Positions 8,998 through 16,423 of a stretch of 64,000 nucleotides of DNA are shown here, piece by piece. The stretch is from positions 55,211 through 119,210 of the forward strand of contig NZ_QFZZ01000012.1 in NCBI RefSeq assembly GCF_005233515.1, read 5' to 3'. The position numbers were made by a program, and so were the translations under genes. The stretch is from Pseudomonas sp. CFBP13508 (GTDB taxonomy: Bacteria; Pseudomonadota; Gammaproteobacteria; Pseudomonadales; Pseudomonadaceae). A model generated the notes under the pieces. It made no database searches and had not been told where the DNA came from. It saw only the letters and a list, made by a program, of their open reading frames with translations. The number at the start of each line of letters is the position of its first letter. Positions within the stretch are counted from its first letter, which is position 1.

Positions 8998-9852
8998 TTA
9001 TTTGTCCTCCAGCAGGTGAGTCGCAAAGTCGTTGCGCAGGGCATCGATGCCTTCCAGGCGATCGGCCGGGTCTGGCACGCGCAAGGTCAGGCAGGCGATC
9101 AACGCCTCGACCTGCGCCAGCGCCGGTACCATGGTGTCGAACGGCGATGCCGATTCGACCGGCGCGCTGATGATCAGGTCGGCCAGTTCGCGCAGCGGCG
9201 AGGCGTAGACATCGGTGAACAACACCACTCGCGCGTTGTTGTTTTTCGCCGCCTGCGCAACGCGCAAAGCTTGGGTCTGATAGCGCCGGTAGTCGAACAC
9301 CAGCACCACGTCCTGACGTTGCAGATCGTATAAACGGTCGGGCAACAGGGCGTTGTCTTCCAGGGCGAAGCAGCCGGGGCGCAGCAGACGCAGGTGGTTG
9401 AGCAGGTAATTGGCCAGCAGAATGCTGAAGCGGCCACCGAAACAGTAGACCTGATGGCGGCTGTCGAGCAGCCATTCCACGAGGATGCGCACGTCCTCAG
9501 GCTGGGTCAGGGCTTGGGTGTCGACCAGCAAACGCTGGCTGTCCGCCAGGTAATGCGCCCAGGCATCGTCCTTGTTCTGCTGCGAGCGCGGCTGCAACAA
9601 GGTGCGCGGTGAACGCAGGCGATGATCCATGTCGCTGAGCAGGGCTTCCTGGAATTCGGCATAACCGCCGAAACCGAGCTTTTTCACCAAGCGCACGATA
9701 GTCGGATCGCTGACACCGGCATGTTCGGCCAGCCGCGCCATAGGCCCGAGACCATTGCGCGGGTACTGGTCGAGCAGGGCGCGAACGACTTTGCGCTCTG
9801 ACGGCGTCAAGTCCAGGCCGGGCTCGGTGATCAGGTCTCTGAGAGGGGGCAT
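8998..9852 (-). CDS. RpiR/MurR-family transcriptional regulator
   Basis: This 284-residue protein has an N-terminal winged-helix HTH (about 1-75: LTPSERKVVRALL, AEHAGVSDPTIVRLVKKLGF) and a C-terminal SIS domain (about 125-260: VYCFGGRFSILLANYL, VVLVFDYRRYQTQALRVAQAA). RpiR proteins usually bind a phosphosugar or related ligand through SIS; several in Pseudomonas regulate amino acid or amine use. It is the first gene of the minus-strand operon, so it is probably autoregulatory. AGGAG lies 5 nt before ATG 9852. A palindrome ATGTAA-N6-TTACAT, 59 bp upstream of the start, is a candidate operator. Confidence 0.88.
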   Translation of the reverse strand: MPPLRDLITEPGLDLTPSERKVVRALLDQYPRNGLGPMARLAEHAGVSDPTIVRLVKKLGFGGYAEFQEALLSDMDHRLRSPRTLLQPRSQQNKDDAWAHYLADSQRLLVDTQALTQPEDVRILVEWLLDSRHQVYCFGGRFSILLANYLLNHLRLLRPGCFALEDNALLPDRLYDLQRQDVVLVFDYRRYQTQALRVAQAAKNNNARVVLFTDVYASPLRELADLIISAPVESASPFDTMVPALAQVEALIACLTLRVPDPADRLEGIDALRNDFATHLLEDK

Positions 9853-9910
9853 CCGGGCTCCTGCTGGATGGGGTGTCGAATTCGTTTCACAATCCGTTAA
9901 ACGAGTATTT

Positions 9911-9928
9911 ATGTAATGGGTGTTACAT
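9911..9928 (-). promoter_or_regulatory. Candidate operator for the RpiR-led operon
   Basis: ATGTAA (9911-9916) and TTACAT (9923-9928) form a perfect inverted repeat with a 6-bp spacer, 59-76 bp before the RpiR start. RpiR regulators bind such short inverted repeats near their own promoters. The remainder of the gap 9853-10169 shows no gene; short open frames there lack ribosome sites. Binding is inferred. Confidence 0.4.
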
Positions 9929-10169
9929 GTCTAGCGAATTTTTGTACAGGTTTTTCGAGCACCAAAAGTGTGCAGGATGCCCGTGTAGCAAGGCTTACGT
10001 GGAAGTTGCAACGCTCTGTAGTCCTTTGCCCTCGCTGGTGTCAGACATTGCCCAATGAGCGCGTTCAGCCAGCGGCCGGGCTACGCTGAGGACCACGGTT
10101 TTACGGCACAATGCGCCGCAGCCCGGCTAGTGGCCGTTGCTTTCATATAATTCGAGCGAGTACCTGCTT

Positions 10170-10739
10170 GTGCCAAGTAGCCGTTTGACACTGATTTGCC
10201 ATGCGCGAACCGTCGCACAGAAACTGGCGCGTTTTCCTACGGACGAGCCTGTTGAAAATCTGGCTGTTCGGTCCGACGCGTTCAGGGCCCGATTGGCGGT
10301 AACACGGCGGCTGATTTGCGCCCCGGAATTGAGAACTCAGCAAACGGCGGCATGGTTTGGTGCCGATGCAGAGATTGATCAAGCCCTGCGCGATTGCGAC
10401 TGGGGACGCTGGCACGGCCAGTCGATCAAAGAATTGCAAGCCAGGGAACCCGACGCGTTGCAGGCCTGGCTGGCCGATCCTGAAGCGGCACCCCATGGCG
10501 GCGAATCAGTCAGGCAACTGACGCAGCGGGTGGCAAAGTGGCTGGACACAATCGCTGCAACGCCTGGGCATGTCGTGGCGGTGACTCATCCTTTCGTCAT
10601 GCGCGCAGCGCTGATGCAGGTGCTGCAAGGCGCGGCGTTCCACGCAATCGACATCGAACCGCTGGCGATGATCGACTTGCGCTTCAATGGCCTCTGGCGG
10701 CTACGCTTGCCGGGCATGGCCCTTGAAGAGGAATTCTGA
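10170..10739 (+). CDS. Histidine-phosphatase-fold protein next to cobF (possible CobC-type phosphatase)
   Basis: About 189 residues of the histidine phosphatase (phosphoglycerate mutase-like) superfamily. The N-terminal motif is LICHART instead of RHG-x-T, keeping the nucleophilic His (residue 11) but replacing the first Arg by Cys; later motifs are CDWGRWHGQS, PHGGESVRQL and VVAVTHPFVMRA with the second His. The stop overlaps the cobF start (TGATG), so the two are translated together, which suggests a B12-related phosphatase, perhaps acting on alpha-ribazole phosphate. Start is uncertain: GTG 10170 is chosen because homologues begin just before the LTLICHAR strand; a TTG at 10137 adds eleven residues. 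No clear ribosome site is visible. Confidence 0.75.
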   Translation: MPSSRLTLICHARTVAQKLARFPTDEPVENLAVRSDAFRARLAVTRRLICAPELRTQQTAAWFGADAEIDQALRDCDWGRWHGQSIKELQAREPDALQAWLADPEAAPHGGESVRQLTQRVAKWLDTIAATPGHVVAVTHPFVMRAALMQVLQGAAFHAIDIEPLAMIDLRFNGLWRLRLPGMALEEEF

Positions 10740-11494
10740 TGAAACAGCTGCTGGTCATCGGCATTGGCGCCGGCAATCCGGACTACATCACCATGCAAGC
10801 GGTGAAAGCGCTGAATCGGGTCGATGTGTTCTTTCTGCTGGATAAAGGCCAGAGCAAGCAGACACTGATCGACCTGCGCCGGGAGATCTGCGAGCGCTAC
10901 ATCACCGACCACGCTTATCGCTTTGTCGAAGCCAGCAGTCCGGAGCGCGAGCGCGGCAACGTGGATTACGCGGCAAGTGTCGATGCGCTGAACCGCGCCA
11001 GGCAACAGACTTTCGAACGCCTGATCAATGAAGAATTGTCCGACGGCGAGTGCGGCGGTTTTCTGGTCTGGGGCGATCCGGCGTTGTACGACAGCACACT
11101 GCGCATCCTCCAGGCGATTCAGGCGGGTGGTCGCTGTGAGTTCGAATACGAAGTGATCCCGGGGATTACCAGCGTGCAGGCCCTGGCGGCGCAGCACAAA
11201 ATACCGTTGAACACGATTGGCCGTTCGGTGGAAATCACCACGGGTCGGCGATTGGCGGCGGGGCAGGTGAGTGAATCGGACAGTCTGGTGGTGATGCTCG
11301 ATGCCGAGGATTCGTACCAGCGGGTGGCGGATCGGCAGACCGAGATTTTCTGGGGCGCTTACCTGGGCACGCCGGACGAGATACTGCTCAGCGGCCGGCT
11401 GGCGGATGTCGCCGATGAGATCGAACGGGTGCGCAAAGCGGCGCGGGCGGAGCATGGGTGGATTATGGATACCTATCTATTGCGCAAGCCTTGA
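10739..11494 (+). CDS. cobF: Precorrin-6A synthase (deacetylating), CobF
   Basis: This 251-residue SAM-dependent methylase of the aerobic cobalamin pathway methylates C-1 of precorrin-5 and releases acetate. It opens with LLVIGIGAGNPDYITMQAVKAL, carries the GDPALYDSTLRI substrate loop and VIPGITSVQALAAQ, and has the family length. The start overlaps the phosphatase stop by 1 bp. Other cob genes are not in the window, which is usual in Pseudomonas where cobF sits apart from the main clusters. Downstream lies a REP pair, so this is likely a two-gene unit. Confidence 0.93.
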   Translation: MKQLLVIGIGAGNPDYITMQAVKALNRVDVFFLLDKGQSKQTLIDLRREICERYITDHAYRFVEASSPERERGNVDYAASVDALNRARQQTFERLINEELSDGECGGFLVWGDPALYDSTLRILQAIQAGGRCEFEYEVIPGITSVQALAAQHKIPLNTIGRSVEITTGRRLAAGQVSESDSLVVMLDAEDSYQRVADRQTEIFWGAYLGTPDEILLSGRLADVADEIERVRKAARAEHGWIMDTYLLRKP

Positions 11495-11516
11495 GTGGTT
11501 GGCGCCTGAACAAGCG

Positions 11517-11587
11517 CTTTCGCGAGCAGGCTCGCTCCCACAGGGAAATGCGTTGCAGAATGTGGGAGCGAGCCTGCTCGCGAAAGG
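11517..11587. repeat. Inverted pair of REP sequences after cobF
   Basis: tttcgcgagcaggctcgctc and its reverse complement face each other with about 20 bp between them, directly after the cobF stop. Same family as 1551-1622. The rest of the 366-bp gap 11495-11860 holds the composite repeat described next and no gene. Confidence 0.85.
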
Positions 11588-11652
11588 GCCAGAACATTCA
11601 CCGCCGATTTGGGACAGGCAAAAAGAAACCCGATGCAACGCAGTCACCAGTT

Positions 11653-11832
11653 CCCCTCACCCCAGCCCTCTCCCGGGGGGAGAGGGAGCCGACCGAGGTG
11701 TCTTGCGTCAGACATCGACCTGGATGACCGAGTCGATTATGGATTCAACTCTGCTCGTTCAAGCCGACATCACTCCTGCGCATTCCCCGATCAGTTCCCT
11801 CTCCCTCTGGGAGAGGGCTAGGGTGAGGGGCT
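11653..11832. repeat. Composite inverted-repeat element, second copy
   Basis: Left end 11653-11695 (cccctcaccccagccctctc onward) and right end 11787-11832 (ending ctagggtgagggg) are inverted copies. The inner part resembles that of the 878-1062 copy (a gattcaa-containing stretch, then ccgatcagt before the right end), suggesting one mobile family rather than two chance insertions. Confidence 0.75.
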
Positions 11833-11860
11833 TTTGAGCAGGCTAACGCGGATGTCGTGG

Positions 11861-13042
11861 TTAAACGCGTTCCAGCGCCAGCGCGACACCCTGACCGCCA
11901 CCGATGCATAAGGTCGCCAGACCTTTTTTCGCATCGCGTTTGAGCATTTCATGCAGCAGCGTCACCAGCACGCGGCAGCCCGATGCGCCGATCGGATGAC
12001 CGAGGGCGATGGCGCCGCCGTTGACGTTGACCTTGTTCAAGTCCCATTGCAGGTCCTTGGCCAGGGCCAGCGATTGCGCGGCGAACGCTTCATTGGCTTC
12101 GATCAAATCGAGCTGGTCGATATTCCAGCCGGCCTTGTCGAGGCAACGGCGGGTGGCCGATACCGGGCCGATGCCCATGATCGCCGGGTCGACGCCAGCG
12201 TTGGCGTACGCAGCGATTCTGGCCAGCACCGGCAGGCCCAGCGCTTTGGCTTTTTCGGCACTCATCAGAATCACAGCGGCGGCACCGTCGTTCAGCGACG
12301 AGGCGTTGCCAGCGGTGACGCTGCCGTCCTTTTTGAACGCCGGACGCAATTTCGCCAGAGATTCTGCGGTGGTATCGCCGCGTGGCTGCTCGTCGACCTT
12401 GAACGCGACAGGATCGCCTTTGCGCTGGGGAATCAGGATCGGCGTGATTTCATCAACGAAGCGACCGGCCTCGATCGCGGCGGCGGCTTTCTGCTGAGAC
12501 GCGGCAGCAAAGGCGTCCTGCTGTTCGCGGCTGATCTCGTACTTGTCGACCAGATTCTCGGCAGTGATGCCCATGTGGTAATCGTTGAACGCATCCCACA
12601 GGCCATCGCTGATCATGGTGTCGACGATTTGTGCGTGGCCCATGCGCAGACCGGTGCGCGCGCCCGGCATGATGTAGTTGGACAGGCTCATGTTCTCCTG
12701 ACCGCCGGCGATGATCACCTCGGCGTCGCCGCAGCGGATCGCTTGCGCGCCCAGGTGCAGGGCCTTGAGACCCGAACCGCAAACCTTGTTCAGGGTCATG
12801 GCCGGTACGGCATGGGGCAGGCCAGCCTTGATCGCGGCCTGACGTGCCGGGTTCTGCCCGGCGCCAGCGGTCAGCACCTGACCCATGATCACTTCATCGA
12901 CCTGCGCCCCGTCGAGACCGGTCTGCTCGAGCAACTGGCGGATCACCGCCGCGCCCAGATCTACTGCGGACACATTGGCCAGGGAGCCCTGAAAACTGCC
13001 GATCGCGGTACGCGTGGCGGCAACAATGACGACGTCTTGCAT
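11861..13042 (-). CDS. atoB: Acetyl-CoA C-acetyltransferase (thiolase), AtoB-like
   Basis: This 393-residue thiolase contains NKVCGSGLKALHLG with the acyl-accepting Cys near residue 88, IEANEAFAAQ, the HPIGASGCR histidine motif and the C-terminal CIGGGQG with the second Cys. It cleaves acetoacetyl-CoA, or a related 3-oxoacyl-CoA, to acetyl-CoA. ATG 13042 is preceded by GAGGAA at a 7-nt spacing; an in-frame ATG at 13057 would overlap the CoA-transferase stop. It lies 11 bp after the transferase B subunit, so the three genes form an operon for 3-oxoacid use, as in P. aeruginosa dhcA-dhcB-atoB. Cytoplasmic homotetramer by family. Confidence 0.93.
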   Translation of the reverse strand: MQDVVIVAATRTAIGSFQGSLANVSAVDLGAAVIRQLLEQTGLDGAQVDEVIMGQVLTAGAGQNPARQAAIKAGLPHAVPAMTLNKVCGSGLKALHLGAQAIRCGDAEVIIAGGQENMSLSNYIMPGARTGLRMGHAQIVDTMISDGLWDAFNDYHMGITAENLVDKYEISREQQDAFAAASQQKAAAAIEAGRFVDEITPILIPQRKGDPVAFKVDEQPRGDTTAESLAKLRPAFKKDGSVTAGNASSLNDGAAAVILMSAEKAKALGLPVLARIAAYANAGVDPAIMGIGPVSATRRCLDKAGWNIDQLDLIEANEAFAAQSLALAKDLQWDLNKVNVNGGAIALGHPIGASGCRVLVTLLHEMLKRDAKKGLATLCIGGGQGVALALERV

Positions 13043-13053
13043 GTGCGAATTCC

Positions 13054-13719
13054 TCACTGGGCAGCGAACTGCATTTCCGGTACATGATCCGGGACGATCA
13101 GTTTACCAGCGGTTTTGGCGACGATTTCCTCAACGCTGACGCCAGGTGCGCGTTCCTTGAGGACAAAAGCGCCATTTTCGATTTCCAGATAGGCGAGGTC
13201 GGTCAGCACGCGCTTGATGCAGCCGGCACCGGTCAGCGGCAGGCTGCATTTGGCCAGCAGCTTGGACTCACCGTCCTTGGACGCGTGGGTCATGATGACA
13301 ATGATGTTGTCGGCGCCGGCCACCAGATCCATCGCGCCGCCCATGCCCTTGACCAGTTTGCCGGGGATCATCCACGAAGCGATGTTGCCTTCAACATCCA
13401 CTTCAAAGGCGCCAAGGACGGTCAGGTCGACATGGCCGCCACGGATCATCGCGAAGGATTCGGCGGAGTTGAAAATCGACGCGCCGATCCGCGCCGTCAC
13501 CGTTTGTTTGCCGGCGTTGATCATGTCGGCATCAATGGTTTCTTCGGTCGGGAACGGGCCCATGCCGAGCAGGCCGTTTTCCGATTGCAGCATGACTTCC
13601 ATGCCTTCGGGGATGTAGTTGGCGACCAGGGTCGGAATGCCGATGCCGAGGTTGACGTAGTAGCCGTCCTGCATTTCGCGGGCGACGCGTTGAGCCATTT
13701 GTTCGCGGGTAAGTGCCAT
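13054..13719 (-). CDS. dhcB: 3-oxoacid CoA-transferase subunit B (DhcB/AtoA/ScoB type)
   Basis: This 221-residue subunit carries the catalytic glutamate in the SENGLLGMGP motif, preceded by NLGIGIPTLV, and GGAMDLVAGA. With the A subunit it moves CoA from succinyl-CoA or acetyl-CoA to a 3-oxoacid such as acetoacetate or 3-dehydrocarnitine. Gene order (LysR, A, B, thiolase) matches my recollection of the dehydrocarnitine locus PA1998-PA2001, hence the symbol; sequence alone cannot separate it from acetoacetate-specific ScoB. It lies 24 bp after the A subunit. Confidence 0.88.
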   Translation of the reverse strand: MALTREQMAQRVAREMQDGYYVNLGIGIPTLVANYIPEGMEVMLQSENGLLGMGPFPTEETIDADMINAGKQTVTARIGASIFNSAESFAMIRGGHVDLTVLGAFEVDVEGNIASWMIPGKLVKGMGGAMDLVAGADNIIVIMTHASKDGESKLLAKCSLPLTGAGCIKRVLTDLAYLEIENGAFVLKERAPGVSVEEIVAKTAGKLIVPDHVPEMQFAAQ

Positions 13720-13743
13720 GTTGTTGTTCTCCGTAGGCCTGAA

Positions 13744-14442
13744 TTATTTGCGGATGGTGCGCTGTTCGATGCGTTTTTCGAACGTGCCGCAAATGACCCG
13801 GTCGACGTAGATGCCCGGGGTGTGGATCTGCGTCGGGTCGAGTTCGCCGGGTTCGACGATTTCTTCGACTTCGACCACGGTGATCTTGCCGGCGGTGGCC
13901 GCCAGCGGGTTGAAGTTCTGCGCGGTGTGGCGGTAAACGACGTTACCGAAATGGTCGGCCTTCCAGCCTTTGACGATGGCGAAGTCGCCGGTGATGGATT
14001 CTTCCATCAGGTACTTGCGACCCTTGAATTCCCGCACTTCCTTGCCTTCGGCGACCGGGGTGCCAACGCCAGTGGCGGTGAAGAACGCTGGAATGCCGGC
14101 GCCACCTGCGCGCATCTTCTCGGCCAAGGTGCCTTGCGGGGTGAGGATGACTTCGATCTCGCCCTTAAGCAGTTGTTCTTCGAACAGCTTGTTTTCGCCG
14201 ACGTAAGAGGCGATGACCTTGCTGATCTGGCGGTCGGTGAGCAGCACGCCAAGGCCGAACCCATCGACGCCGCAGTTGTTGGAAACCACGGTGAGGTCAC
14301 GGGTGCCCTTGCGCTTGATCTCGGCGATCAGGTTTTCTGGGATGCCGCACAGGCCAAAGCCGCCGGCGATGACGGTCATGCCGTCTTCCAGCCCGGCCAT
14401 CGCTTCCTCGTAGGAATACACACGCTTGTCGAAACCTGCCAT
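13744..14442 (-). CDS. dhcA: 3-oxoacid CoA-transferase subunit A (DhcA/AtoD/ScoA type)
   Basis: This 232-residue A subunit has the glycine-rich IAGGFGLCGIPENLI loop near the N terminus, VSNNCGVDGFGLG, the GGAGIPAFFTATGVGT segment and DFAIVKGWKAD. It forms the obligate heteromer with the B subunit. ATG 14442 has GAGGTG a few bases upstream; the open frame extends to 14562 but that part lacks homology and covers the promoter region. It is the first gene of the operon and is divergent from the LysR gene, whose product probably controls it. Confidence 0.88.
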   Translation of the reverse strand: MAGFDKRVYSYEEAMAGLEDGMTVIAGGFGLCGIPENLIAEIKRKGTRDLTVVSNNCGVDGFGLGVLLTDRQISKVIASYVGENKLFEEQLLKGEIEVILTPQGTLAEKMRAGGAGIPAFFTATGVGTPVAEGKEVREFKGRKYLMEESITGDFAIVKGWKADHFGNVVYRHTAQNFNPLAATAGKITVVEVEEIVEPGELDPTQIHTPGIYVDRVICGTFEKRIEQRTIRK

Positions 14443-14577
14443 AGGCACCTCTTTTATTATTTGCGGGCGGCTGGCTAGCCGAATGACTGGAGTGTCTCTC
14501 TGCGGGATATATTTGTTAAGTTGATTTTTGCGGTTGATTGATTGATAAACATCAATAATCAATGTTTCGGCAACCTG

Positions 14578-14658
14578 ATGTAGGAGCTGCCGAAGGCTGC
14601 GATCTTTTGCCGTTGATTTTCAAGATCAAAAGATCGCAGCCTTCGGCAGCTCCTACAT
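14578..14658. repeat. Perfect 32-bp hairpin repeat in the dhcA-lysR promoter region
   Basis: Arms 14578-14609 (atgtaggagctgccgaaggc onward) and 14627-14658 are exact reverse complements with a 17-nt loop. The same repeat family occurs at 25212-25322, 27168-27210 and as a half copy at 49403-49437. It lies between two divergent genes, so it may separate or disturb their promoters. Confidence 0.9.
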
Positions 14659-14720
14659 GGAGTCGTCGCATCACGGCTTGCAGCTTGAAGCTTGCCGCTC
14701 GCAACTGGAGCAAAGCGACC

Positions 14721-15671
14721 ATGACCATCAAACAGATCCGTGCCTTTCTCGCCGTGGCCCATAGCCTGAGCTTCGCCGTGGCCTGCGAGCGTCTGCATTT
14801 GTCGCAATCGGCGCTGAGCCTGACCATCAAAGCGCTGGAAGAGGGCTTGGGCGGGCGCCTGTTCAGCCGCAACACGCGTAATGTCGCGCTGACCCCGGAA
14901 GGCGAGTCCCTGCTGCCGCTGGCGCGCCGCTTGATCGCCGATTGGGACAACGCCGAAGACGAGATGCGCCAGCGTTTCAGCCTCCAGCGCGGACGCGTGA
15001 CGCTGGCGGCGATGCCGTCGTTTGCCGGCAATCTGCTGCCGCCGATTCTCAAGAGCTTTCGCGCGCGCTATCCGAACGTCAACGTCACGGTCAATGACGT
15101 GATCAACGAACAAGTGCTGGAAATGGTCCGCGATCGTCAGGTTGAACTCGGTGTGGCGTTCGAGCCGATGCAGAGCACGTCGATGACATTCACACCGCTG
15201 TATGTCGATCGCTTTGTCGCCGTGGTGCCGGCCGATTCAGCGCTGGCCGGTCGCGCCGATATCGATTGGCAGACCTTGCTGCAGGAACCGTTCATCACCC
15301 TGCAGCGGCCATCGACCGTGCGGGTGATGCTGGAAGAGCATTTGCAGGCGCGCGGAATGAAGTTGCCGGTGGAGTTCGAAAGTCATCAATTGGCGACGGT
15401 CGGGCGAATGGTTGCCAGCGGGCTTGGGGTCAGCGCGGTGCCGGCATTGTGCGCGGGGCAGATGCGCGAACTGGGCGCGCATTGCCTGACCTTGAATGAC
15501 TCTGTCGAACGCGCGATTGGTGTATTGACCGAGCCGGGCAATGAACTGTCGGCGGCGGCGCAGGCGCTGTTCGAGATTCTCAGGGCGGAAAATTTGCAGC
15601 GGCAGTTCGATTTCCCCCTCACCCCAGCCCTCTCCCCAAGGAGAGGGGGAAAGGGAGCCGACCGCGTTTAG
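14721..15671 (+). CDS. dhcR: LysR-family regulator of the CoA-transferase operon (DhcR-like)
   Basis: This 316-residue LysR protein has an N-terminal HTH (MTIKQIRAFLAVAHSLSFAVA, LSQSALSLTIKALEEGLGG) and a periplasmic-binding-like effector domain. It is divergent from the CoA-transferase operon, as dhcR is in P. aeruginosa. ATG 14721 has ggag 12 nt upstream; the frame is open to 14562 but passes through the hairpin repeat. From about residue 298 the frame runs into the intergenic repeat at 15614, so the last 18 or so residues (PLTPALSPRRGGKGADR) are repeat-encoded. Homologues of this type end near residue 296, so the original stop was probably lost. Confidence 0.85.
   Translation: MTIKQIRAFLAVAHSLSFAVACERLHLSQSALSLTIKALEEGLGGRLFSRNTRNVALTPEGESLLPLARRLIADWDNAEDEMRQRFSLQRGRVTLAAMPSFAGNLLPPILKSFRARYPNVNVTVNDVINEQVLEMVRDRQVELGVAFEPMQSTSMTFTPLYVDRFVAVVPADSALAGRADIDWQTLLQEPFITLQRPSTVRVMLEEHLQARGMKLPVEFESHQLATVGRMVASGLGVSAVPALCAGQMRELGAHCLTLNDSVERAIGVLTEPGNELSAAAQALFEILRAENLQRQFDFPLTPALSPRRGGKGADRV
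15614..15664 (+). repeat. Single end of the composite repeat, inside the lysR 3' end
   Basis: cccctcaccccagccctctc and the following bases match the left ends at 11653 and 878. No inverted mate follows. It overlaps the final codons of the LysR gene. Confidence 0.75.
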
Positions 15672-15709
15672 TTTCAACTCCCGGGTTCTACCTGCCGCCT
15701 CCAATTGAT

Positions 15710-15732
15710 GTGGGAGCAAGCCTGCTCGCGAA
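15710..15732 (+). repeat. Single REP sequence
   Basis: gtgggagcaagcctgctcgc differs from the common REP core at one base (aagcc for gagcc). It lies between the convergent lysR and alkA genes. Confidence 0.7.
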
Positions 15733-15747
15733 AAACGATAACTCGGT

Positions 15748-16365
15748 CTAAGCCTTGGCCACGCGCCACAGATACCAGGCCGCCACCGTCCGATAAGGCC
15801 TCCACGCCTGGCCAATCTCGATCATCTGTTTGCGCGTCGGCTGCACCTCCAGTCTCTTCAAGCGCCGATATCCCTCACGCACGCCGAAGTCATCGGCCGG
15901 CAGAATGTCCATGCGTTCGAGGCTGTAGATCAGCAGCATCTCCACGGTCCAGCGGCCGACACCGCGCAGGCTGGTCAGGCGTTCGATCAGGGTTTCATCG
16001 CCCATCGCCCGTGCAGTCGGGTAATCCGGCACCACGCCGTCCAGCGTCGCCTGGGCAATCCCTTGGATCGTCGCGATCTTGCTGGCGGAAAATCCGCAAG
16101 CGCGCAGTTGCTCGACCTCGGTAGCCAGAATCTGCTGCGGACGCGGAAACGCCTGCCCCGGAAACAACTCCACCAAACGCCCAAGGATCGCATCGCCGGC
16201 CTTGGCGTGCAGTTGCTGATAGGCAATCGCCCGGACCAGCGATTCATAGGGATCGCGCGCCGGATGTGGCTGATGCAGGCACGGGCCGACGGCGCTGACA
16301 TGGCGCTGCCAGTCAGTGTCTATCGCGGCCAGAAAAGCGCTGGCCATCTCATACATGTCAGCCAT
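15748..16365 (-). CDS. alkA: DNA-3-methyladenine glycosylase II, AlkA-like
   Basis: This 205-residue HhH-GPD glycosylase has the helix-hairpin-helix LTSLRGVGRWTVEMLL followed by the catalytic aspartate in DILPADDFGVREG. It excises alkylated purines from DNA by base flipping. It is shorter than E. coli AlkA (282) because the N-terminal domain is absent, as in many Pseudomonas proteins. It lies 58 bp after ada on the same strand, a normal adaptive-response pair. The start is not firmly fixed: ATG 16365, 16356 and 16347 are all in frame and none has a strong ribosome site. Confidence 0.88.
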   Translation of the reverse strand: MADMYEMASAFLAAIDTDWQRHVSAVGPCLHQPHPARDPYESLVRAIAYQQLHAKAGDAILGRLVELFPGQAFPRPQQILATEVEQLRACGFSASKIATIQGIAQATLDGVVPDYPTARAMGDETLIERLTSLRGVGRWTVEMLLIYSLERMDILPADDFGVREGYRRLKRLEVQPTRKQMIEIGQAWRPYRTVAAWYLWRVAKA

Positions 16366-16423
16366 GTTGCGGTGATTCGGACATACCCATCGAAATCCTT
16401 ACTTGCGTGTTGGATTGCATGGC

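Noticed and set aside
9873..10058. A 61-codon Cys-containing frame
   Set aside because: No ribosome site, no homology, and it covers the likely promoter region of the RpiR operon.
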